The notes beneath the pieces are model-generated. The model worked only from the letters and a program-made list of their open reading frames with translations, was not told the origin of the DNA and did no database searches. From CALJUZ01 sp003387805 (GTDB taxonomy: Bacteria; Bacillota; Limnochordia; Limnochordales; ZCTH02-B6), in NCBI GenBank assembly GCA_937975235.1, contig CALJUZ010000103.1, positions 1 through 38,209 of the forward strand: DNA of 38,209 bases. Reading direction: 5' to 3'. A program made the translations under genes and the position numbers. The stretch's first letter is position 1, and the number at the start of each line of letters is the position of its first letter. Of the stretch, positions 33,342 through 38,209 are shown in pieces.

Positions 33342-34265
33342 ATGCCCAATCCCAACAACGTGTACGACAGCGTCCTCGATATGATCGGCCATACGCCCCT
33401 GCTGCGCATTCGCGGCTTCGAAGGGCTGGACCGGGTGCGGCTCTACGCCAAGCTGGAGTTTCTCAACCCCGGCGGCAGCGTCAAAGACCGCATCGGGCCG
33501 TATTTGCTGCAGGCGGCCGAGGCGTCGGGCCAGCTTCAGCCCGGCGGCGTCGTCATCGAGCCCACCGCCGGCAACACGGGCATCGGCCTGGCGCTGGCGG
33601 CCCGGCAGAAAGGCTACCGCGTCATCGTAGTGGTGCCGGAGCACTTTTCGCAGGAGAAGCGGACGCTCATGGCCGCTTTGGGCGCGGAGATCGTCAACAC
33701 GCCCCGGGCCGCGGGCATGGCCGGCGCCATCGAGAAAGCCCGGGAGCTGGCCGCCCAGCTGGGCGGCTACGTGCCCCAGCAGTTCGCCAACCCGGCCAAC
33801 CCGCAGGCCCATTACGAGACGACGGGGCCGGAAATTTTCCAGCAGCTGGACGGGCGCGTCGACGTGTTCGTGGCCGGCGTCGGCTCCGGCGGCACGTTTA
33901 CCGGCGTGGCCCGCTATCTCAAGGAGCGGCTGCCGGGCGTGCGGGCGGTGGCGGTGGAACCCGAAGGCTCCATTCTGCAGGGCGGCCGGCCCGGCCCGCA
34001 CCGCACCGAAGGCATCGGCGTCGAGTTTATTCCCGAAACCTTGGACACCACGCTCATCGACCAGGTGTACACCGTGCTGGACGACGACGCGTTCGCCATG
34101 GTGAAAGAGCTGGCCCGGCGGGAGGGACTGCTGGTGGGGAGCTCGTCGGGCGCGGCCTTTTACGCGGCCTACCAGGAGTCGCTGCGGGCGCCCGACGGCG
34201 CCACCGTCGTCACCATCTTCCCCGACGGCAGCGACCGCTACCTGAGCAAAGGCATTTACGCGTAA
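33342..34265 (+). CDS. PLP-dependent cysteine synthase/cystathionine beta-synthase family enzyme
   Basis: A 307-residue fold-type II PLP enzyme of the OAS sulfhydrylase/CBS group. Seen: PLP-binding Lys in NPGGSVKDRIG near residue 46, the substrate loop PTAGNTGIGLALAA near 73, the phosphate-binding GSGGTFTGV near 180 and a final GSSSGAAF segment. PTAGNTG, rather than PTSGNTG, is the form I associate with CBS/MccA-like enzymes. Because the next gene is a cystathionine gamma-lyase type enzyme, this is probably the MccA-like step joining homocysteine with O-acetylserine or serine. The ATG follows GAAAGG. An upstream extension of the frame overlaps the preceding gene and is rejected. Confidence 0.92.
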   Translation: MPNPNNVYDSVLDMIGHTPLLRIRGFEGLDRVRLYAKLEFLNPGGSVKDRIGPYLLQAAEASGQLQPGGVVIEPTAGNTGIGLALAARQKGYRVIVVVPEHFSQEKRTLMAALGAEIVNTPRAAGMAGAIEKARELAAQLGGYVPQQFANPANPQAHYETTGPEIFQQLDGRVDVFVAGVGSGGTFTGVARYLKERLPGVRAVAVEPEGSILQGGRPGPHRTEGIGVEFIPETLDTTLIDQVYTVLDDDAFAMVKELARREGLLVGSSSGAAFYAAYQESLRAPDGATVVTIFPDGSDRYLSKGIYA

Positions 34266-34310
34266 GGAAGGACGGCCGGACCCGGCGCCGTCCCGGAGAG
34301 GAGCATGGCC

Positions 34311-35516
34311 ATGAGCAGCGAGGAACGGCGGGGCGGCCCCGCCGCCGGGAATGCGGAAGGGGCGCACGGCCGGCCGGCCGTGCGCCCCCGCACCATGATG
34401 GTGCACGCGGGGCACGGTCCCGACCCCCACACCGGCGCGGTGAACGTACCTATCTATTTGTCGTCCACGTTTGCCCAGGAGCGGCCGGGCGTGCACAAAG
34501 GCTACGAGTACGCCCGCACGGGCAACCCGACCCGGGAGGCTTTGGAACGCCACATCGCCGCCCTGGAGGGCGGCGTGCGGGGGTTCGCCTTCGCCTCGGG
34601 CCTGGCGGCCGAGACCACGCTGCTGAGCTTGCTCAAAGCAGGCGACCACGTCATCGTGGGCGACGACGTGTACGGCGGGACCTACCGCCTGGTGGAGCAG
34701 GTGTTCACCCGGCTGGGCCTGGCCGCCACCTACGCCGACACGTCCGACATCGATGCGTTCGCCGCGGCGTTTCGCCCCGAGACCCGCATGGTCATCATGG
34801 AGTCGTTGACCAACCCGCTGATGAAGGTGTCGGATCTGGAGCGGGTAGCCGAGGTGACCCGCGCCCACGGCGCCTGGCTGGTGGTGGACAACACGTTTCT
34901 GACGCCGTATTTCCAGAGGCCTCTGGAGCTGGGCGCGGACATGGTCGTGCACAGCGCGACGAAGTATTTGGGCGGCCACTCCGACGTGGTCGCGGGGCTG
35001 GTGGTCGTCAAAGACGAGGAGCTGGGCCAGCGCATCCATTATCTGCAAAACGCCATGGGCGCCATTTTGGGCGTACAGGACAGCTATTTGCTGCTGCGCG
35101 GCATGAAGACCCTGGCGCTGCGCATGGAGGCCCACGCCGAAAACGCCCGGCGCATCGCCCAGTGGCTGGCCGGGCAGCCGTGGGTGACGCGGGTGCTGTA
35201 TCCCGGCCTGCCCGGCCACCCGGGCCGGGAGATTCTGGCGCGCCAGGCCACGGGCTTCGGCGGCATGCTGTCGTTTGACGCGGGCACGCCCGAACGGGCC
35301 GAGCGCATCGTGTCGCGCACGCGGCTGTTTGCGCTGGCGGAAAGCCTGGGCGGTGTCGAGAGCCTCATCTCGATTCCGGCGCGGATGACCCACGCGTCCA
35401 TCCCGCCGGAGCGGCGGGCCCGGCTGGGCATTACCGACAGCTTGGTGCGCATCTCGGCCGGCATCGAAGACGCCGAGGATCTAATCGAAGATTTGGCCCA
35501 GGCCGCGGGCGAGTAG
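34311..35516 (+). CDS. Cystathionine gamma-synthase/gamma-lyase family enzyme (MccB/MetB-like)
   Basis: A Cys/Met-metabolism fold-type I PLP enzyme of about 401 residues. Seen: YEYARTGNPTREALE near residue 65, ASGLAAETTLL near 92, the PLP Asp in VVDNTFLTPYFQ near 190 and PLP Lys in HSATKYLGGHSDVVAG near 215. With the CBS-like neighbour 45 bases upstream it forms the reverse transsulfuration route, homocysteine to cysteine, with cystathionine as intermediate. A gamma-synthase role cannot be excluded by sequence. The ATG at 34311 has the better ribosome spacing (AGAGGAG, 7 bases) than the ATG at 34305. An extra Gly/Arg-rich stretch of about 25 residues precedes the conserved core. Confidence 0.92.
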   Translation: MSSEERRGGPAAGNAEGAHGRPAVRPRTMMVHAGHGPDPHTGAVNVPIYLSSTFAQERPGVHKGYEYARTGNPTREALERHIAALEGGVRGFAFASGLAAETTLLSLLKAGDHVIVGDDVYGGTYRLVEQVFTRLGLAATYADTSDIDAFAAAFRPETRMVIMESLTNPLMKVSDLERVAEVTRAHGAWLVVDNTFLTPYFQRPLELGADMVVHSATKYLGGHSDVVAGLVVVKDEELGQRIHYLQNAMGAILGVQDSYLLLRGMKTLALRMEAHAENARRIAQWLAGQPWVTRVLYPGLPGHPGREILARQATGFGGMLSFDAGTPERAERIVSRTRLFALAESLGGVESLISIPARMTHASIPPERRARLGITDSLVRISAGIEDAEDLIEDLAQAAGE

Positions 35517-35547
35517 CCCGGCGGCGGGCCGAACGGAGGGATGGGCC

Positions 35548-36336
35548 TTGCTGCCTGCGGACACGCTGAAAGATCGCGTCGCCGTCATCACGGGCGGCAG
35601 CTCGGGCCTGGGACTGGCCATGGCCGAATACTTCGGCCGCATCGGGGCGTCGGTGGCCGTCACCGGCCGCAGCCGGGAGCGGCTGGACGCGGCCGCGGCC
35701 CACCTGCGGGCCCGGGGCGTGGAGCCGCTGACGGTGGCCATGGACGTGCGCGATCCCGAACAGGTGGATGCGACGCTGGCGGCGGTGCTGGACCGCTTCG
35801 GACGGGTGGACATTCTCGTCAACAACGCCGCGGGCAACTTCGTCGTCCGCGCCGAGGACCTGAGCGTCAACGGCTGGAACGCCGTGGTCAACATCGTCCT
35901 CAACGGCACGTTCTACTGCACCCGGGCCTTTGGCAAACATTGGATCGAACGCGGGCAGCCGGGCGCCATCCTGAACGTCATCGCCACCTACGCCTGGACC
36001 GGCGGCCCGGGCACCGTGCACTCCGCGGCGGCCAAGGCGGGCGTGCTGGCCATGACCCGCACGCTGGCCGTCGAGTGGGCGCCCTACCGCATCCGGGTCA
36101 ACGCCATCGCGCCCGGCCCGGTGGACAAGACCGGCGGCGCCCGGGCCCTTTGGCCCACGCCGGAGGCCGAGGCGCGGGTGCGGGCCGCGGTGCCCGCCGG
36201 CCGCCTGGGCGAACCCGAGGAGATCGCCCACGCCGCCGCCTACCTGGTCTCCGACTACGCCGCCTTCATCAACGGCGAATGCCTGGTCATCGACGGCGGC
36301 GCCTGGCTGGGCCGCAACCTGTTCGGCGAGCCGTAG
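35548..36336 (+). CDS. fadH: 2,4-dienoyl-CoA reductase (FadH/YkuF-type SDR)
   Basis: A 262-residue NADPH-dependent SDR that reduces 2,4-dienoyl-CoA in the breakdown of unsaturated fatty acids. Seen: cofactor motif TGGSSGLG near 15, NNAAGNF near 91 with DLSVNGWNAVVNIVLNGTF (diagnostic for this subfamily), and the active region HSAAAKAGVLAMT, where the usual SDR Tyr is missing but Lys is kept, as is normal for dienoyl-CoA reductases. The TTG start at 35548 lies 7 bases after GGAGGG. It follows the lyase gene by 31 bases but is functionally unrelated. A plain SDR role is less likely. Confidence 0.9.
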   Translation: MLPADTLKDRVAVITGGSSGLGLAMAEYFGRIGASVAVTGRSRERLDAAAAHLRARGVEPLTVAMDVRDPEQVDATLAAVLDRFGRVDILVNNAAGNFVVRAEDLSVNGWNAVVNIVLNGTFYCTRAFGKHWIERGQPGAILNVIATYAWTGGPGTVHSAAAKAGVLAMTRTLAVEWAPYRIRVNAIAPGPVDKTGGARALWPTPEAEARVRAAVPAGRLGEPEEIAHAAAYLVSDYAAFINGECLVIDGGAWLGRNLFGEP

Positions 36337-36422
36337 CGCGCGGCGCCTCCGGCGGCCGCGCCGCCCGGCGCCGCTTCCGCTTTGCCCGGCCGCGTCCTGC
36401 CCGCGGCCCGGGAGCCGATCCC

Positions 36423-36451
36423 TTGACCCCCCGCCGCCGCACACCTATAAT
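36423..36451 (+). promoter_or_regulatory. Strong sigma-A promoter for the PerR/IdeR pair
   Basis: TTGACC (36423-36428) and a perfect TATAAT (36446-36451) are separated by exactly 17 bases. Start of transcription is expected near 36458, about 35 bases before the ATG at 36493. Confidence 0.85.
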
Positions 36452-36461
36452 CAATAGTAAG

Positions 36462-36476
36462 TAACAATCGTTGTAA
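36462..36476 (+). promoter_or_regulatory. PerR/Fur-like box over the transcription start region
   Basis: TAACAATCGTTGTAA matches the PerR consensus TTATAATNATTATAA at 10 of 14 fixed positions and lies just downstream of the -10, where a repressor would block transcription. This suggests autoregulation by the encoded PerR/Fur protein. Confidence 0.6.
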
Positions 36477-36492
36477 ATTAGGTGGTTCGACC

Positions 36493-37011
36493 ATGGCCAA
36501 AACGGGACCGCGGCTGCACGCCGGCGGCGCGGGCCAGCGTGAGCTCAATGCCGCCCTTTCCGGACGGGAACCGGACCACGGCTCGCTGGCGGCGCTGCTG
36601 CGCCAAAGCGGGCTGAAGCTGACGCCCCAGCGCCACTTGATCTGCCAGCTCATCGAGAACAGCGACGGACACCCCACCGCCGAGGAACTGTACGAATCGG
36701 CCACCGCCGTCATGCCCAGCATGTCGCTGAAGACCGTCTACACCACGCTCAACGATCTGGCGGCCCTCAACGCCATTCGGCTGGTGAACGTGGGCACGGG
36801 CGGCTTCCGGGTGGAGTCCAACCTGGAGCCCCACGGCCACTTGGTGTGCCGGATGTGCGGAACCATCATGGACATCCCGGTCAATCCGGCCATCGAAGAA
36901 GAACTGGCCGTGCCGCCGGAGATCGAGTTTGAAGTGGAGCAGCGGGAAGTGACGCTGCGGGGCTTGTGCAGGAGCTGCGCATCAAAGCAGGGGGAGGGTG
37001 CCGGGGCATGA
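36493..37011 (+). CDS. Fur-family metalloregulator, PerR-like
   Basis: A 172-residue dimeric repressor. A winged helix at about 45-100 (LKLTPQRHLICQLIE, SLKTVYTTLNDLAAL) precedes the metal/dimer domain with the HGHLVCRMCG zinc site (CxxC) and the second pair CRSC near the end. His and Asp residues around GHLVC and IMDIP fit the regulatory metal site. PerR or Fur cannot be separated by motif alone; the PerR-like box upstream and a peroxidase gene elsewhere in the window favour PerR. The N-terminal 25 residues before the helix are longer than usual. Its stop overlaps the DtxR-type gene start (ATGA). Confidence 0.88.
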   Translation: MAKTGPRLHAGGAGQRELNAALSGREPDHGSLAALLRQSGLKLTPQRHLICQLIENSDGHPTAEELYESATAVMPSMSLKTVYTTLNDLAALNAIRLVNVGTGGFRVESNLEPHGHLVCRMCGTIMDIPVNPAIEEELAVPPEIEFEVEQREVTLRGLCRSCASKQGEGAGA

Positions 37012-37682
37012 GTGTCATCCACGACATCGGCAAGACGGAGCGCTCGGAGATGTACCTGAAGGCGATTTTGATGATCGCCCACGAAAACCCGCCCGTCACC
37101 GTGACCAAGGTGGCGGAGTTTCTCGGCGTGTCTCCGGCGTCCGTCTCGGAGATGATGCGGCGTATGGAGGCCAATGACCTGGTGGCCATCTCCAGCGCGG
37201 GCATCACCCTCACCCCCAAGGGCCTGAAGGATGCGCGGCGGCTGGTCCGGCGCATGCGGCTGGCCGAGCGGCTGCTCAGCGACGTGCTGGGCATGCCGCT
37301 CCAGGACGTGTACGAGGAGGCATGCCGCCTGGAACACGTCATCAGCGACGCCGTGGAGGAACGCATCGCGGCCGTGCTGGGCGATCCCGAAACGTGTCCC
37401 CACGGGCACCCCATCCCGTCCGCGGCGGGGCGGTTCGACTGCCCCCTGGCCGAATCGCTGGCGGACATGGCACCCGGCGCCCGGGTCGAAGTGGTCAGCC
37501 TGCCGGAGCGGGACGCCGACTTGCTGAAGTACTTGCAGGAGTGCGGCATCCGGCCGGGCGTGGAAGTGCTGGTGGACGAAGTGGCGCCGTTCAACGGCCC
37601 GCTGTTTCTGGTCCTCAACGGCCGGCGCCACGCGGTGGCCCGGGAAGCCCTGGAGCAAGTCCGGGTCCTGCCGCTGAACTAG
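37008..37682 (+). CDS. DtxR/IdeR-family metal-dependent regulator with FeoA-like domain
   Basis: A 224-residue iron- or manganese-sensing repressor. N-terminal winged helix (about 1-75; TVTKVAEFLGVSPASVSEMM, with EMYLKAIL holding the Met ligand position). The dimer/metal domain carries CRLEHVISD, the Cys-x-x-Glu-His pattern of iron-responsive DtxR/IdeR (MntR has Glu instead of the Cys), and CPHGHPIP. The C-terminal part (about 150-224) is a FeoA/SH3-like domain. The ATG at 37008 overlaps the PerR-like stop by four bases and follows GGGGGAGGG. Iron is the likelier metal from the Cys ligand; direct evidence is lacking. Confidence 0.9.
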   Translation: MSVIHDIGKTERSEMYLKAILMIAHENPPVTVTKVAEFLGVSPASVSEMMRRMEANDLVAISSAGITLTPKGLKDARRLVRRMRLAERLLSDVLGMPLQDVYEEACRLEHVISDAVEERIAAVLGDPETCPHGHPIPSAAGRFDCPLAESLADMAPGARVEVVSLPERDADLLKYLQECGIRPGVEVLVDEVAPFNGPLFLVLNGRRHAVAREALEQVRVLPLN

Positions 37683-37730
37683 CCCCGGTGCGGCCGAGCG
37701 CCGGAGGAAAGGGGAGCCCGGCACGGCATC

Positions 37731-37781
37731 AAAAAAAGCGGGAGCGTCACCCCCGGACCTTGGTCCGCTTTTCGCTCCCGC
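37731..37781 (-). terminator. Terminator of the cytochrome gene
   Basis: A 9-bp stem GCGGGAGCG/CGCTCCCGC encloses 26 bases that include an inner 6-bp hairpin CGGACC/GGTCCG. On the minus strand it is followed by a run of seven Ts. It lies 32 bases after the cytochrome stop and 48 bases after the convergent IdeR-like gene. Confidence 0.85.
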
Positions 37782-37813
37782 CGCAATGCTCGTCTCTCGA
37801 CGATTGAAGAAGG

Positions 37814-38209
37814 TTAATTGTTCAGTGCACCCTCGCTGACCCAGCGAATGATGAGCTCCATCTGCTCTTCCGTCCACGGGTCGCGGCCCCGGGGCATTCG
37901 CTGGCCGCGGCCGCCGACTTCCTCGTGGGTGCCCGCCAGCTTGTGGATGAGATAGCTGTTCTGCGGGTCGCCCGGCTTCACGAAAGCCATGGGCGGCTCG
38001 ACGCGCGTGGACTCGACCCCGACGATGTTCTCCCACACGTTGGTCTCCAGGTTGAGATCCGCGCTCGGATCCTCGGAGTCGTGGCACGCGGCGCAGCTGG
38101 CGAGGAACATCGGCATGATGTCGTTGGAGAAGCTGACCGTGGCCGAAGTCTCCTGGCCGAAGCCGACCACCCCGATGACGACCACCAGGATGGCCACCAA
38201 CGCCGCCGC
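37814..38209 (-). CDS. Partial c-type cytochrome-domain protein (start beyond window)
   Basis: At least 131 residues; the frame is open to the window edge with no stop or convincing start, so the N-terminus probably lies beyond 38209. A hydrophobic segment (VAILVVVIGVVGF) acts as a signal peptide or membrane anchor. A single heme c motif CAACH stands near the N-terminus of the mature part, and a Met in the RMPRG segment may be the second heme ligand. The FSNDIMPMFLASCAACH pattern and the final WTEEQMELIIRWVSEGA helix resemble cytochrome domains often fused to or near Planctomycete-type proteins. Exported, electron-carrier role likely; partner unknown. Confidence 0.8.
   Translation of the reverse strand, partial: AAALVAILVVVIGVVGFGQETSATVSFSNDIMPMFLASCAACHDSEDPSADLNLETNVWENIVGVESTRVEPPMAFVKPGDPQNSYLIHKLAGTHEEVGGRGQRMPRGRDPWTEEQMELIIRWVSEGALNN

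Noticed and set aside
33081..35393. A 770-codon minus-strand frame antisense to the sulfur-metabolism genes
   Set aside because: Same compositional artefact; the + strand frames carry clear PLP-enzyme motifs.

Overview
This is high-GC bacterial DNA with dense, mostly minus-strand operons, short gaps and many 4-bp start/stop overlaps. The gene content mixes Bacillota-type genes (an OAS-dependent cystathionine synthase/lyase pair, a YkuF-like 2,4-dienoyl-CoA reductase, PerR/IdeR regulators, a small TFVLRI-type protein) with clear outer-membrane machinery (a secretin, a C-terminal-Phe beta-barrel protein, two TolC-family proteins, an RND pump and its adaptor, and an ABC solute-binding protein with no lipobox). 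The simplest reading is a diderm, high-GC member of the Bacillota, such as a Limnochordia-like lineage. That placement is an inference from gene content, not a database result.

Layout. 31-1525 (+): two branched-chain amino-acid ABC ATPases (livG, livF), ending at a terminator that faces thiol peroxidase. 1660-3979 (-): a small repeat-tailed protein, a SARP/BTAD transcriptional regulator and tpx. 4060-9910 (-): the most unusual block. It encodes two related exported proteins, a duplicated Ig-like chaperone-type exported protein, a compact secretin and an outer-membrane beta-barrel protein, read in that order and partly translationally coupled. The promoter region of the first gene carries two 7-bp direct repeats at 11-bp spacing, 8 bp from a possible -10. 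That is the arrangement SARP regulators use, and a SARP gene lies just beyond the block. 10061-11227 (-): an ArsC-like protein and a GAF/HD-GYP protein that has lost its HD half. 11596-12654 (+): a GAF-GGDEF diguanylate cyclase.

12775-19325 (-): a carbohydrate-type ABC importer operon made of a ROK regulator, an argininosuccinate-lyase-superfamily enzyme, a binding protein, two permeases and a trailing flavin reductase. No ATPase is present. 19518-26837 (-): a tripartite efflux operon (adaptor, RND pump, two TolC-family proteins) with a good sigma-A promoter and a strong terminator. 27018-29671 (-): type II NADH dehydrogenase, a short-chain dehydrogenase and a CBS-pair protein. 29791-32459 (-): a MoxR AAA+ ATPase and VWA protein pair, divergent from an unrecognised gene (32572-33234, +). 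33342-36336 (+): two transsulfuration enzymes and fadH. 36493-37682 (+): a PerR/Fur regulator overlapping a DtxR/IdeR regulator, behind a strong promoter with a PerR-like box. 37814 to the window end (-): a c-type cytochrome domain protein cut by the edge.

The best candidate for something undescribed is the 4060-9910 cluster: an orphan secretin and barrel with dedicated chaperone-like and substrate-like proteins, plausibly a surface-appendage or export system under SARP control. No rRNA, tRNA, CRISPR array, insertion sequence or phage gene was seen.
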